Counted from the stretch's first letter, positions 36,888 through 45,664 are shown. The stretch: 64,000 nt of DNA from Sphingomonas rubra (GCF_900115745.1 NZ_FOXP01000004.1:188501-252500), one strand, 5' to 3'. The notes: generated by a model from the letters alone, not told the origin. Translations and numbers: made by a program.

Positions 36888-37562
36888 TCACCCCTCCGGC
36901 GTCTCAACCACCACGTCGCGCTCGGTCTGCAAGCCGTGCCGCAGCAGCATGGGGATGTTGGCGAAGGCGAACAACAGCGTCAGCGGGATCGCGCCCCACA
37001 GCTTGAACCCCACCCAGAAATCCCAGCTGGTGCTTCGCCACACCGCCTCGTTCAGACAGCCCATGGCCACGAAGAACATCGTCCAGTTCCGCGTGAGCTT
37101 GCGCCAGCCGAGCGCCGATAGCCCGGGATAGGCCGCGCCCAGCAGCCCCTCCAGCAGCGGCCGGCCGGTGACGAAGCCGAAGGCAAGCACCGCCGCGAAG
37201 GTCGCGTAGACGATCGTCGGCTTCATCTGGATGAAGCGCGGATCGTGGAACCAGATGGTCAACCCGCCGAACACCACCACCAGCCCGCCCGAGATCCACA
37301 GCATAGGCGAGATGCTGCCGAGCTTCGCCTTCGACACCAGCATCGCCACCACCGTCGCGATGATGAAGGCCGCGGTGGCGCAGATCACCCGCGCGATAAC
37401 GAGCGCGCCCACCCGGTCCATGTCCGACAGAAACCCCGTCGTCGCCGCGACCAGCCGCATCATCGGCTCGGCCGGCGCCAGGAAGTTGACCAGGAAAAAG
37501 GCGAGCAGCGGCGCGTAATCCACCGCCATGCGCAGCCCGGGGGAGGAACGGTCCTGGGTCAT
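36888..37562 (-). CDS. Inner membrane protein YciB/IspZ (septation protein A)
   Basis: The 224-aa integral membrane protein has about five helices and the YciB family features AVDYAPLLAFFLVNF, IQMKPTIVYATFA, and LTRNWTMFFVAMGCLNEAVWR. YciB/IspZ is needed for normal septation in some bacteria and affects envelope synthesis. It follows ftsY on the same strand after a palindromic repeat of about 85 bases. Confidence 0.93.
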   Translation of the reverse strand: MTQDRSSPGLRMAVDYAPLLAFFLVNFLAPAEPMMRLVAATTGFLSDMDRVGALVIARVICATAAFIIATVVAMLVSKAKLGSISPMLWISGGLVVVFGGLTIWFHDPRFIQMKPTIVYATFAAVLAFGFVTGRPLLEGLLGAAYPGLSALGWRKLTRNWTMFFVAMGCLNEAVWRSTSWDFWVGFKLWGAIPLTLLFAFANIPMLLRHGLQTERDVVVETPEG

Positions 37563-37575
37563 GCGACGGTTCCTT

Positions 37576-37660
37576 CGTCACGCCGGGCTCGTCCCGGCGT
37601 CCAGGACCAAGCAGCGTTGGCGTTCGTGGCTCTGGATACCGGGACGAGCCCGGCACGACG
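37576..37660. repeat. REP-like inverted repeat pair (GCCGGGCTCGTCCCGG type)
   Basis: Arms of 29 bases at 37576-37604 and 37632-37660 pair with about three mismatches. It lies between ftsY and yciB, which are on the same strand, so the hairpin may separate or stabilise segments of a shared transcript. Confidence 0.8.
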
Positions 37661-37671
37661 CGGTGCCTGCA

Positions 37672-38604
37672 TCACTTCACCCTCTCGACGCCCGCGATGA
37701 TCCGGCTGACCTCGCTCGCGTCGAACGGCCGCAGGTCCGTCATCCCCTCGCCGATGCCGATGGCGTGGATCGGCAACCCGTATTTCTCTGCCGCCGCCAC
37801 CAGCACGCCGCCGCGCGCGGTGCCATCCAGCTTGGTCATGACGAGCCCGGTGACGCCCGCCACGTCCTTGAACACCTCGATCTGGTTGAGCGCGTTCTGG
37901 CCGGTGGTGGCGTCGAGCACCAGCACCACGTCGTGTGGGCTCGCCGGATTGAGCCGCCCCAGCACGCGCCGGATCTTGCTCAGCTCGTCCATCAGCTCGC
38001 GCTTGTTCTGGAGGCGCCCGGCCGTGTCGACGATCAGCACGTCGATCCCCGTCTCGGTTGCTTGGCGCACCGCCTCGAACACGATGCCGGCCGGATCGCC
38101 GCCCTCCTTGCCCGTGACGATCGGCACGCCGACCCGCTCGGCCCAGGTCCGCAGCTGCCCGATGGCGGCAGCGCGGAACGTGTCACCCGCGGCCAGCATC
38201 ACCCCGTAATCCTGTTCCATCAGCAGGTGGGCGAGCTTGGCGATGGTGGTCGTCTTGCCCGATCCGTTGACGCCGATCACCAGGATCACCTGCGGCCGGG
38301 GAAAGGCGGTGACCTCCAGCGGCGTCGCCACCTTGGCCAGCGTCTTCTCCACCTCCTCCGCCACGACGAGGCGGATGCCCAGCTCCTCCATGTCGCGCCC
38401 GAATGTGCCCTCGGCCAGCCGCCCGCGCACGTGCGCCGCCGTCGCCGGCCCCAGGTCGGACGCGATCAGCGCCTCCTCGATTTCCTCCAGCGTCTCGTCG
38501 GTCAGCCGCGCGCCGCCAAGGCCGGCGAGGTTGCCGACCAGCCGGTCCGAGGTGCGCCGAAAGCCGCCGAGCAATTTCTCGTGCCAAGTGGGGGAAGTGC
38601 TCAT
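37672..38604 (-). CDS. ftsY: Signal recognition particle receptor FtsY
   Basis: The 310-aa GTPase has a helical N domain and a G domain with P-loop GVNGSGKTTT at 111-120 and DTAGRLQNK. It docks ribosome-SRP complexes at the membrane. The long acidic A domain of E. coli FtsY is missing, as in other alphaproteobacteria. The start at 38604 overlaps the mtaB stop in ATGA. Ffh, its partner, is encoded 2 kb away on the other strand. Confidence 0.96.
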   Translation of the reverse strand: MSTSPTWHEKLLGGFRRTSDRLVGNLAGLGGARLTDETLEEIEEALIASDLGPATAAHVRGRLAEGTFGRDMEELGIRLVVAEEVEKTLAKVATPLEVTAFPRPQVILVIGVNGSGKTTTIAKLAHLLMEQDYGVMLAAGDTFRAAAIGQLRTWAERVGVPIVTGKEGGDPAGIVFEAVRQATETGIDVLIVDTAGRLQNKRELMDELSKIRRVLGRLNPASPHDVVLVLDATTGQNALNQIEVFKDVAGVTGLVMTKLDGTARGGVLVAAAEKYGLPIHAIGIGEGMTDLRPFDASEVSRIIAGVERVK

Positions 38605-39797
38605 GCGTGGGTTCCGGTGAGATAGGTGTCGGCGGCGCCGGTGATGCGAACGTGGACCAGGCTGCCGGGCGGGGCAGGGGCGTCCAGCCGCACCTCGGCG
38701 AAATTGCCGGCGCGGCCACGGTCGCCCGACCGCTCGATCAATACCTGCTGGTGCGACCCGACGAGCCCGTCGAGCCAGCCGCGCCGCCGGCTCGCCGCGG
38801 CCGCGCGCAACCGCGCCGCCCGCGCGCGGCGGATCTCGGGCGCGACCTGCGGCATCCGCGCGGCGGGCGTGCCGATCCGCGGCGAGTAGGGGAAGATATG
38901 GGCGTGAACGATGTCGCAATCGTTGAGCAGCGCCAGCGTGTCCGCCGCCATCGCCTCGTCCTCGGTGGGGAAGCCGGCGATCAGGTCCGCCCCGATCGCC
39001 AGCTCCGGTCGCCCCGCCTTCAGCCGCTCGACCAGCGCCACCGATTGCGCGCGCGAATGGCGCCGCTTCATCCGCTTCAGCACCATGTCGCTGCCCGCCT
39101 GGAGCGACAGATGGAGGTGTGGCGCCAGACGTGGCTCACCGACGATCAGGTCCGCCAGCCGGTCGTTGATCTCGACCGAATCGAGCGACGACAGCCGCAG
39201 TCGCGCCAGATCCGGCACGTGGCGCAGGATACGCTCCACCAGCATCCCCAGCGTCGGCGCGCCCGGCAGGTCGGGACCGTAGCTCGTCAGGTCGATGCCG
39301 GTCAGCACCACCTCGCGGTGACCGTCGTCGACCAAGGCCCCGATCCGGTCGATCACCGCGCCCGCCGGCACCGATCGGCTGGGCCCGCGCCCTTGCGGGA
39401 TGATGCAGAAGGTGCAGGCGTGATCGCACCCGTTCTGCACCTCCACCAGCGCGCGGGCGTGCCCGGCGGAACGCGGCGTGGGCAGGGCGGCGGCACCCCA
39501 GCTCGCCGGTGCCAGCTTTGCGTCATTAGATACGACGCGCGCCACCTCCGGCATCGCCTCGAACCCTCTTGGGTCGATCGTCGCCGCGCAGCCGGTGACG
39601 ACGATCGCGGCGGTAGGACGGTCGCGATGTGCCCGGCGGATGGCGGCGCGTGTCTGCTTCACCGCCTCCGCGGTCACCGCGCAGCTATTCACCACGACGG
39701 TATTCGCGCCCGCGACCCATTGTCGGATCGTGTCGCTCTCGGCATGGTTGAGGCGGCAGCCGAGGCTGACGACCTCGCCCGCGGGAGATTGGGACAT
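38601..39797 (-). CDS. mtaB: tRNA t6A37 methylthiotransferase MtaB
   Basis: The 398-aa radical-SAM enzyme converts t6A37 to ms2t6A37. The N-terminal cluster uses C14, C39 and C70, and the radical-SAM cluster C124, C128 and C131 (CDHACTFC). A C-terminal TRAM-like region follows. Its substrate is made by the pathway that includes tsaE at the other end of the window. The ATG at 39797 shares the tetranucleotide CATG with the divergent DUF924 gene. The stop overlaps ftsY. Confidence 0.93.
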   Translation of the reverse strand: MSQSPAGEVVSLGCRLNHAESDTIRQWVAGANTVVVNSCAVTAEAVKQTRAAIRRAHRDRPTAAIVVTGCAATIDPRGFEAMPEVARVVSNDAKLAPASWGAAALPTPRSAGHARALVEVQNGCDHACTFCIIPQGRGPSRSVPAGAVIDRIGALVDDGHREVVLTGIDLTSYGPDLPGAPTLGMLVERILRHVPDLARLRLSSLDSVEINDRLADLIVGEPRLAPHLHLSLQAGSDMVLKRMKRRHSRAQSVALVERLKAGRPELAIGADLIAGFPTEDEAMAADTLALLNDCDIVHAHIFPYSPRIGTPAARMPQVAPEIRRARAARLRAAAASRRRGWLDGLVGSHQQVLIERSGDRGRAGNFAEVRLDAPAPPGSLVHVRITGAADTYLTGTHA

Positions 39798-40368
39798 GAC
39801 GCGCGATCTAGGGGCGAAGCGCCCCCAAGTCCATGAAGCGGCACGGCAGGTGCTCGACTTCTGGTTCGCCCTGACCACCGACCAGCATTTCGCCGTCGAC
39901 GTGGCGCTCGATCGCACCATCGCCGATCGCTTCGGTGCGCTTCACGCCGAGGTGACGGCGACGCGAGCGGCGGAATGGGCCGACGATCCGGAGACGCTGC
40001 TGGCGGCGATCATCGTCCTCGATCAATTCTCCCGCAACACGTTCCGCGGATCAGCGGAGGCGTTTGCGCAGGACGCCCTCGCGACCGAACTGACGCTGCA
40101 CGCGATCGAACAGGGCTGGGACACGGCGATGCCGCCCGAACACCGCGTCTTCCTCTACCTGCCGCTGATGCACGCCGAGGACATGGCGTTGCAGAAGCTC
40201 AGCGTCGCCAAGTACGAAGCCCTCGGCATCGAAAACAACCTCGATTTCGCCCGCAAGCATCGCGACGTGATCGCCCGCTTCGGCCGCTATCCCGCCCGCA
40301 ACGCCGCCCTGGGTCGCGTGACGACGTCGGAGGAGCAGGCGTTCCTGGACGAAGGCGGCGGCTGGTAG
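39796..40368 (+). CDS. DUF924 family protein
   Basis: The 190-aa helical (TPR-like fold) protein has the family features VLDFWFA, IIVLDQFSRNTFRG and LYLPLMHAEDMALQ. Function is not known. The ATG at 39796 lies in CATG shared with the mtaB start on the other strand, preceded by GGGAG 9 bases upstream. No later in-frame ATG exists before the conserved VLDFWF; a GTG at about 39850 is the only alternative. Confidence 0.85.
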   Translation: MTRDLGAKRPQVHEAARQVLDFWFALTTDQHFAVDVALDRTIADRFGALHAEVTATRAAEWADDPETLLAAIIVLDQFSRNTFRGSAEAFAQDALATELTLHAIEQGWDTAMPPEHRVFLYLPLMHAEDMALQKLSVAKYEALGIENNLDFARKHRDVIARFGRYPARNAALGRVTTSEEQAFLDEGGGW

Positions 40369-40386
40369 CTTCTCCAGCCAGCCCCA

Positions 40387-40473
40387 CCGTCATGCCGGGC
40401 TCGTCCCGGCATCTAGGGCCAAGCAGCGTCTTGTTTCGTTACCCTGGATGCCGGGACGAACCCGGCAAGACGG
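40387..40473. repeat. REP-like inverted repeat pair (GTCATGCCGGG subfamily)
   Basis: Arms of 32 bases at 40387-40418 and 40442-40473 pair with a few mismatches. The remaining gap to ffh (40474-40644) holds no recognised gene. I looked for the SRP RNA there and did not find its conserved tetraloop region. Confidence 0.8.
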
Positions 40474-40644
40474 CGGACACTGGTCGCCAACTTGCCAAAA
40501 CCCCCACACTCGCGTAAGCACCCCGCCAGTTCGATCGTCGAACGCGAGAAACAAGCACGACCGTCCCCGCACGGCGTGCCCGCTGGCCGGTGAGTTTTCA
40601 CCCGCCGGCGCTTTTGCGTTTGGCGGCAATGAGGTGGTGAAGCG

Positions 40645-42126
40645 ATGTTCGAGAGCCTGAGCGATCGTCTTGGCGGCGTCTTCGACCGTCTGCGCGGCCG
40701 TGGCGCGCTGACGGAGGCGGATGTGCGCGCGGCGATGCGCGAGGTACGCGTCGCGCTGCTCGAAGCCGACGTGGCGCTGCCCGTCGCGCGCGAGTTCGTC
40801 GACAAGGCGACCGAGGCGGCGATCGGCCAGAACGTCCTGCGCTCGGTCACGCCGGGCCAGCAGGTCGTCAAGATCGTCCACGACGCGCTGGTCGCGATGC
40901 TCGGCGCCGACGCCAGCGAGTTGCTGCTCGACGTCACGCCGCCCGCGGTGGTGATGATGGTCGGCCTGCAGGGCTCGGGCAAGACGACCACCACTGCCAA
41001 GATCGCCAAGCGCCTCGCCACCAAGGAGCGCAAGAAGGTCCTGATGGCGTCGCTCGACGTCAATCGCCCCAACGCGCAGGAGCAGTTGGCGACGTTGGGT
41101 ACACAGGTCGACGTGTCGACGCTGCCGATCGTCGCTGGCCAGCAGCCGGTCGACATCGCCCGGCGCGCGATGCAGGCGGCCAAGCTCCAGGGCTACGACG
41201 TCCTGATGCTCGACACCGCCGGTCGACTCCACGTCGATCAGGCGCTGATGGACGAGATGCGCGCCGTCGCCGACGTCGCCAGCCCTCAGGAAATCCTGCT
41301 CGTCGTCGACGCGCTGACCGGGCAGGACGCGGTCAACGTCGCCGAGAATTTCTCCACCGAGGTGCCGCTCACCGGCGTGGTGCTGACCCGCATGGACGGC
41401 GACGCGCGCGGCGGCGCGGCGCTGTCGATGCGCGCCGTCACCGGCAAGCCGATCAAGTTCGCCGGCACCGGCGAGAAGATGGACGCGCTGGAGGCCTTCC
41501 ATCCGGAGCGCGTTGCCGGCCGCATCCTCGGCATGGGCGACGTCGTGTCGCTCGTCGAGCGCGCCGCGGAGTCGATCCAGCAGGAAGACGCCGAGCGGAT
41601 GGCCGCCAAGATGGCCAAGGGGCAGTTCGACATGAACGACCTGCGCGGCCAGTTGGCGCAGATGCAGCGGATGGGCGGCCTGGGCGCGCTCGCCGGCATG
41701 ATGCCCGGCATGAAGAAGGCGCAAGGGGCGCTCCAGCAGGCGGGCGGCGACAAGATGCTGGTCCACATGGACGCGATGATCGGCTCGATGACGGTCAAGG
41801 AGCGCAACAAGCCCGAGCTCATCAACGCCAAGCGCAAGATTCGCATCGCCAAGGGCTCCGGCACCACGGTGCAGGAGGTCAACAAGCTCCTGAAGATGCA
41901 TCAGGAGATGTCGACCGCCATGAAGAAGCTCAAGAAGATGGGCGGCCTCAAGGGCATGATGGCGATGCTCGGCAAGGGCGGCATGGGCGGGCTCGGCAAC
42001 GCCCTCGGCGGACCCGATCTGGGTGCCGCGATGCAAAAGGCGGGTGGGGGTCTGCCCGGTCTCGGCGGCCCAGGCGGTATGCCGTCGCTGCCGCCCGGGT
42101 TCGAGAACCTTATCAAGAAGAAGTGA
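40645..42126 (+). CDS. ffh: Signal recognition particle GTPase Ffh
   Basis: The 493-aa protein has N, G and M domains. The P-loop GLQGSGKT lies at 107-114, DTAGRLHVD in the G domain, and a Met-rich M domain (GMMAMLGKGGMGG) from about residue 300 to the end binds SRP RNA and signal sequences. It starts the ribosomal-maturation gene run ffh-rpsP-rimM-trmD-rplS. The C-terminal tail is Gly/Pro-rich. Confidence 0.97.
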   Translation: MFESLSDRLGGVFDRLRGRGALTEADVRAAMREVRVALLEADVALPVAREFVDKATEAAIGQNVLRSVTPGQQVVKIVHDALVAMLGADASELLLDVTPPAVVMMVGLQGSGKTTTTAKIAKRLATKERKKVLMASLDVNRPNAQEQLATLGTQVDVSTLPIVAGQQPVDIARRAMQAAKLQGYDVLMLDTAGRLHVDQALMDEMRAVADVASPQEILLVVDALTGQDAVNVAENFSTEVPLTGVVLTRMDGDARGGAALSMRAVTGKPIKFAGTGEKMDALEAFHPERVAGRILGMGDVVSLVERAAESIQQEDAERMAAKMAKGQFDMNDLRGQLAQMQRMGGLGALAGMMPGMKKAQGALQQAGGDKMLVHMDAMIGSMTVKERNKPELINAKRKIRIAKGSGTTVQEVNKLLKMHQEMSTAMKKLKKMGGLKGMMAMLGKGGMGGLGNALGGPDLGAAMQKAGGGLPGLGGPGGMPSLPPGFENLIKKK

Positions 42127-42229
42127 TCGGGCGCCTCAGTAAGGCGTCGTAAGTAATTACAAGAACGACAATAACCTTCAACCAACCCGCGCCGCGTGCG
42201 CGAACATCGAGAAGTTAGAGGAAAACATC

Positions 42230-42664
42230 ATGGCCATCAGCATTCGCCTGTCGCGCGGCGGTTCCAAGAAGCGCCCCTACTACCGCATCGTCGTCGCCGA
42301 CGCCCGTGCGCCGCGCGACGGCAAGTTCATCGAGAAGATCGGCAACTACAACCCGCTGCTCGCCAAGGACGCGGAGAACCGCGTCGTGCTCGACACCGAG
42401 CGCGCCAAGCACTGGCTGTCGGTGGGCGCGCAGCCGACCGACCGCGTCGCCCGCTTCCTCGACGCCGCCGGCGTCCGCGAGCGCGCCGCGCGCCAGAACC
42501 CCAACAAGGGCAAGCCCGGCGAGAAGGCGACCGAGCGCGCCGAGGAGCGTGCCGAGAAGCTGAAGGCGCAGGAGGAGGCCGCCGCTGCCGCCGCCGCCGC
42601 CCCGGCGCCCGAGCCCGCCGCCGAAGCGGAAGCCGAGCCGGCTGCCGAGACCACCGAGCAGTAA
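42230..42664 (+). CDS. rpsP: 30S ribosomal protein S16 with acidic/Ala tail
   Basis: The 144-aa product begins with the S16 core ([20 protein letters not shown]) of about 85 residues. A charged Lys/Glu-rich segment follows, then a low-complexity Ala/Pro/Glu tail from about 110, much longer than the 82-residue E. coli protein. Such tails are common in alphaproteobacteria. A 103-base leader with an A/T-rich patch separates it from ffh, so it may have its own promoter. GAGG precedes the ATG. Confidence 0.96.
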   Translation: MAISIRLSRGGSKKRPYYRIVVADARAPRDGKFIEKIGNYNPLLAKDAENRVVLDTERAKHWLSVGAQPTDRVARFLDAAGVRERAARQNPNKGKPGEKATERAEERAEKLKAQEEAAAAAAAAPAPEPAAEAEAEPAAETTEQ

Positions 42665-42678
42665 GGCACCCGATCCCG

Positions 42679-42722
42679 TCATCGTGCGTTTCCCCGTCGA
42701 CCACGACAGGAGCGCACGATGA
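42679..42722 (+). promoter_or_regulatory. Hairpin sequestering the start codon of the 48-aa reading frame
   Basis: TCATCGTGCG (42679-42688) is the exact reverse complement of CGCACGATGA (42713-42722). The loop of 24 bases carries an AGGAG ribosome site, and the ATG at 42719-42721 is inside the stem. The structure would hold the start codon while exposing the ribosome site, a layout compatible with translational control between rpsP and rimM. A function is inferred, not shown. Confidence 0.5.
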
Positions 42723-42865
42723 TGCCCGATACCGATCACAATCCCGATCCCCGCACCGCCCCGGACGACGCCGAGGACGCGTCGAACCAGGGCAAATCGG
42801 CTCAGGCGCCCGCCGAGGGTGCCGACGACCTATCCCCGGAGAACGATGGCTCACCCCAAGGCTGA
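42719..42865 (+). CDS. Putative 48-aa acidic protein between rpsP and rimM
   Basis: A 48-codon frame starts at the tandem ATG at 42719 with AGGAG 6 bases upstream and ends at 42865, overlapping rimM by 20 bases. The peptide is rich in Asp, Glu, Pro and Ala, without hydrophobic segments, and is probably disordered. I recognise no family. The strong ribosome site and overlap with rimM favour real translation, possibly coupling to rimM. Low-complexity codons in GC-rich DNA could also produce such a frame by chance. Confidence 0.5.
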   Translation: MMPDTDHNPDPRTAPDDAEDASNQGKSAQAPAEGADDLSPENDGSPQG

Positions 42866-43337
42866 TCCGAATTCGCCCGTCACGCTGGCCGCCATCATCG
42901 GCGCGCACGGCGTGGCGGGCGAAGTACGTTTGAAGGTGTTCGCCGACGACCTGTCGCCGCACCGCTCCTTCAACGGCGGCGCGCTGACGCTCACCTCGCT
43001 TCGCGACGGCAGCAACGGCGCCATTGCCCGCTTCGCCGAGGTGAAGGACCGCACCGCGGCCGAGGCGATGCGCGGCACCGAGCTCACTGTCCCCCGTTCG
43101 GCTCTCCCGCCCCTGGAAGAGGGGGAATATTATCACGCCGACCTGATCGGCCTGCCGGTCGTGACGCCCGCCGGCGAGCCTCTGGGCATCGTGGTCGCGA
43201 TCGATAACTTCGGTGCCGGCGACGTGATCGAGGTCGAACGCCCGACCACCAAGCGCTTCATGGTCCCCATGATCCCCGCCGCCGTGCCGGAGTGGGATGC
43301 CGAGCGGTTGGTGGTATCGGACGGCTGGGTGGAGTAG
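42846..43337 (+). CDS. rimM: 16S rRNA processing protein RimM
   Basis: The 163-aa protein has an N-terminal RimM beta barrel (AAIIGAHGVAGEVRLKVF) and a PRC-barrel C-terminal domain (LEEGEYYHADLIGL). It assists maturation of the 30S head and binds S19. The ATG at 42846 has GGAGA 5 bases upstream. The usual rimM-trmD adjacency is broken here by a flavoprotein gene on the other strand. Confidence 0.95.
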   Translation: MAHPKADPNSPVTLAAIIGAHGVAGEVRLKVFADDLSPHRSFNGGALTLTSLRDGSNGAIARFAEVKDRTAAEAMRGTELTVPRSALPPLEEGEYYHADLIGLPVVTPAGEPLGIVVAIDNFGAGDVIEVERPTTKRFMVPMIPAAVPEWDAERLVVSDGWVE

Positions 43338-43350
43338 GTAGCCGCCCCGA

Positions 43351-43447
43351 CCGTCACCCCGGACTTGATCCGGGGTCCATGCGTCCGCACACTCTCAAAC
43401 TGCTGAATGCGCGGCGCCATGGATGCCGGGTCCAGCCCGGCATGACG
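43351..43447. repeat. Hybrid REP-like inverted repeat pair
   Basis: The left arm (43351-43381) is the CACCCCGGACTTGATCCGGGG type. The right arm (43418-43447) is the GGATGCCGGGTCCAGCCCGGCATGACG type. They pair imperfectly, so this is a hybrid of two subfamilies. It separates convergent rimM and the flavoprotein gene. Confidence 0.75.
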
Positions 43448-43468
43448 AAGGTAGATAGGGCCAGCATC

Positions 43469-44425
43469 CTACCGCCGGATCGGCCGACGATCCCCAAGCA
43501 TGTTCCGGATCGTCGTCGCCGCGACACCGGCCTCGCCCATCGCGTGGCTGATCTGATCCAACCCTTTTACCACGTCCCCCGCCGCGAACAGGCCCGGTAC
43601 GGAGGTACGCTGATGGTCGTCGACTTCCAGGCAGCCCTCCTCGCTCGCCCGCGCGCCGGCGGCGACCGCCAGCTCGGATCGGATCACCGATCCCATCGCC
43701 GGGTAGACGCTGTCGAATGCCATGCGTCCCTCCGCCGTGTCGAAGGCGAATCGCTCGCCCTCGATGGCGAAGCCGCCGCACGGCCCCGTCACCCGCTGCA
43801 CGCCCGCTTCCTCCAGCGCCGCCTCGCATGCCTCGTCCAGGTCCAGGCCGCCGTCGGGGCTGACCAGCGTCACGTCGCGCGTGTAGCCGCGCAGGAACAG
43901 CGCCTCCTTCATGCCGTGGCTGCCCTTGCCGATCACGCCGACGCGCTTGTCGGTCACTTCGTACCCGTCGCAGATCGGGCAGTAGCGCAGGGCGCCGAGG
44001 TGGAGCGCGCGGGTGTGCAAGTCCGGGTCCATCGCCGGCCGATTGTTGACCACCCCCGTCGCCAGCAGCACCGATCGCGTGCGAACGCCGCGATCGGCGA
44101 TCCAGACGGTGAACTCATCCCCCTGCGGCTCGATCGCGGTCACCGTCGCCTCCTCGCGCACCGCGCCGAACCGCTCCGCCTGCTCCTGCATCCGCGCGAG
44201 CAGTTCGCGACCGGGGATGCCGTCCGGAAAGCCCGCATGGTTGTTGGTCCGCGGTATCCACCCCGCGCGGCTGTCGCCCGAATCGAACAGCCTGATCTTC
44301 AGCCAGTAGCGCGCCAGGTAGATCGCCGCCGTCAGCCCCGCCGGCCCCGCGCCGACGATGACGCAATCGTCCAGTTCCGCTTGCGTGCCGGGCTGCTCGG
44401 CGGAAAGAGGGGTGATGACGTTCAT
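43469..44425 (-). CDS. Thioredoxin-reductase-like FAD/NAD(P) oxidoreductase
   Basis: The 318-aa flavoprotein has the FAD-binding GAGPAG at 25-30, a redox-active pair C149 and C152 in CPICDG, matching the CATCDG of thioredoxin reductases, and a C-terminal GLFAAGDV. The second dinucleotide loop is unusual (GKGSHG at 167-172). The electron acceptor is unknown; a low-molecular-weight or ferredoxin/thioredoxin-like partner is possible. It is inserted between rimM and trmD on the opposite strand, and its ATG at 44425 overlaps the trmD start by 11 bases. Confidence 0.88.
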   Translation of the reverse strand: MNVITPLSAEQPGTQAELDDCVIVGAGPAGLTAAIYLARYWLKIRLFDSGDSRAGWIPRTNNHAGFPDGIPGRELLARMQEQAERFGAVREEATVTAIEPQGDEFTVWIADRGVRTRSVLLATGVVNNRPAMDPDLHTRALHLGALRYCPICDGYEVTDKRVGVIGKGSHGMKEALFLRGYTRDVTLVSPDGGLDLDEACEAALEEAGVQRVTGPCGGFAIEGERFAFDTAEGRMAFDSVYPAMGSVIRSELAVAAGARASEEGCLEVDDHQRTSVPGLFAAGDVVKGLDQISHAMGEAGVAATTIRNMLGDRRPIRR

Positions 44426-45149
44426 CGCACAGGTCCTGACGCTTTATCCGGAAATGTTTCCCGGCCCGCTGGGCATGTCGCTCGCGGGCCGCGCGCTGAA
44501 CGAAGGACGCTGGCGCTGCGATCCGTTGCAGATCCGCGACTTCGCCACGGACCGGCACCGCTCGGTCGACGACACGCCCGCGGGCGGCGGCGCCGGCATG
44601 GTGCTGCGCGCCGACGTGGTGGCCGCCGCGATCGACCACGCCGCCGCGACGGCGCCCGATCTGCCGCTCATCGCCATGACCCCACGTGGGCGTCCCTTGA
44701 GCCAGGCGCGGGTGAGGGCGCTCGCCGCCGGCCCCGGCGTCACCCTGCTGTGCGGCCGCTTCGAAGGGTTCGACGAGCGGCTGTTCGAAGCGCGCGCGAT
44801 CGAGGAGGTGTCGATCGGCGACTATGTCCTGTCCGGCGGCGAGATGGGCGCCCTCGTCCTCCTCGACGCTTGCATCCGGCTGCTTCCCGGCGTAATGGGC
44901 GCGGCTTCCAGTGGGGATGAGGAAAGCTTCGAGAGCGGCCTCCTCGAATATCCCCATTATACCCGACCGCAGATGTGGGAAGGGCGCACGATCCCCGAAG
45001 TGCTGCGATCGGGGGATCATGCGAGGATCGCCGCCTGGCGCAAGTCGAAGGCGGAGACCGATACACGGCTACGGAGGCCGGACCTTTGGGAGCGCCACGA
45101 GGGCGCTCGGGTCCAGCCTCCCTCTGGCGCGCGGCGTGAAAAGGACTGA
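44415..45149 (+). CDS. trmD: tRNA (guanine-N1-)-methyltransferase TrmD
   Basis: The 244-aa SPOUT enzyme methylates G37 of tRNAs. The trefoil-knot SAM site is seen in [12 protein letters not shown] and [17 protein letters not shown]. Length is typical. The ATG at 44415 is preceded by AAAGAGGGG and gives [15 protein letters not shown], the family start. The first 11 bases also belong to the divergent flavoprotein gene. rplS follows after 4 bases. Confidence 0.96.
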   Translation: MTFIAQVLTLYPEMFPGPLGMSLAGRALNEGRWRCDPLQIRDFATDRHRSVDDTPAGGGAGMVLRADVVAAAIDHAAATAPDLPLIAMTPRGRPLSQARVRALAAGPGVTLLCGRFEGFDERLFEARAIEEVSIGDYVLSGGEMGALVLLDACIRLLPGVMGAASSGDEESFESGLLEYPHYTRPQMWEGRTIPEVLRSGDHARIAAWRKSKAETDTRLRRPDLWERHEGARVQPPSGARREKD

Positions 45150-45153
45150 GTTC

Positions 45154-45546
45154 ATGAACCTGATCCAGCAGCTCGAAGCCGAGCAGATCGAGAAGCTCAC
45201 CGCCAAGCGCGCGATCCCCGAATTCCGCCCCGGCGACACGCTGCGTGTCGGCGTCCGCGTGGTCGAGGGCGAGCGTACCCGCGTCCAGGCGTATGAGGGC
45301 GTGTGCATCGCGCGCTCGAACAAGGGCATGGGTTCGAGCTTCACCGTGCGCAAGATCTCGTTCGGCGAGGGCGTCGAGCGCGTGTTCCCGCTCTACTCGC
45401 CCAACATCGACTCGATCGAGGTCGTCCGCAAGGGCGCCGTGCGTCGCGCCAAGCTCTATTACCTGCGCGGTCGCACCGGCAAGTCGGCCCGCATCGCCGA
45501 GCGCCGCGACACGCGGCCCGCGAAGGGCGCTGCCGCCGCAGAGTAA
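45154..45546 (+). CDS. rplS: 50S ribosomal protein L19
   Basis: The 130-aa L19 starts [11 protein letters not shown] and has the signature [20 protein letters not shown] short basic/Ala tail is appended. L19 sits at the subunit interface. It closes the trmD-rplS unit and is followed 20 bases later by a strong intrinsic terminator. Confidence 0.97.
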   Translation: MNLIQQLEAEQIEKLTAKRAIPEFRPGDTLRVGVRVVEGERTRVQAYEGVCIARSNKGMGSSFTVRKISFGEGVERVFPLYSPNIDSIEVVRKGAVRRAKLYYLRGRTGKSARIAERRDTRPAKGAAAAE

Positions 45547-45566
45547 GCACGGCCAGCCGTCTGATG

Positions 45567-45600
45567 AAAAAGGCGTGAGGAGCGATCCTCGCGCCTTTTT
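45567..45600 (+). terminator. Rho-independent terminator after rplS
   Basis: AAAAAGGCGTGAGGA pairs with TCCTCGCGCCTTTTT through a 4-base GCGA loop. One position is a G-U pair. A run of five T ends the stem on the plus strand, making this the clearest intrinsic terminator in the window. Confidence 0.93.
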
Positions 45601-45664
45601 CATATCCGCGCATCCGCAAGCGTCGGCGCTGGAACTCGGCATCGACCCCGCTTACCGGTCGCGC

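Noticed and set aside
40474..40644. Search for the SRP (4.5S) RNA gene upstream of ffh
   Set aside because: I could not find the conserved SRP domain IV hairpin; the gap contains only a repeat and non-specific sequence.
42127..42229. Terminator or riboswitch before rpsP
   Set aside because: Only weak pairing (GGCGCC/GGCGTC) and a short GTAATTAC palindrome are visible; neither is convincing.
41..43447. Palindromic repeat series considered as CRISPR or as phage attachment sites
   Set aside because: The copies are spread singly between genes, without regular spacers, cas genes or integrases.
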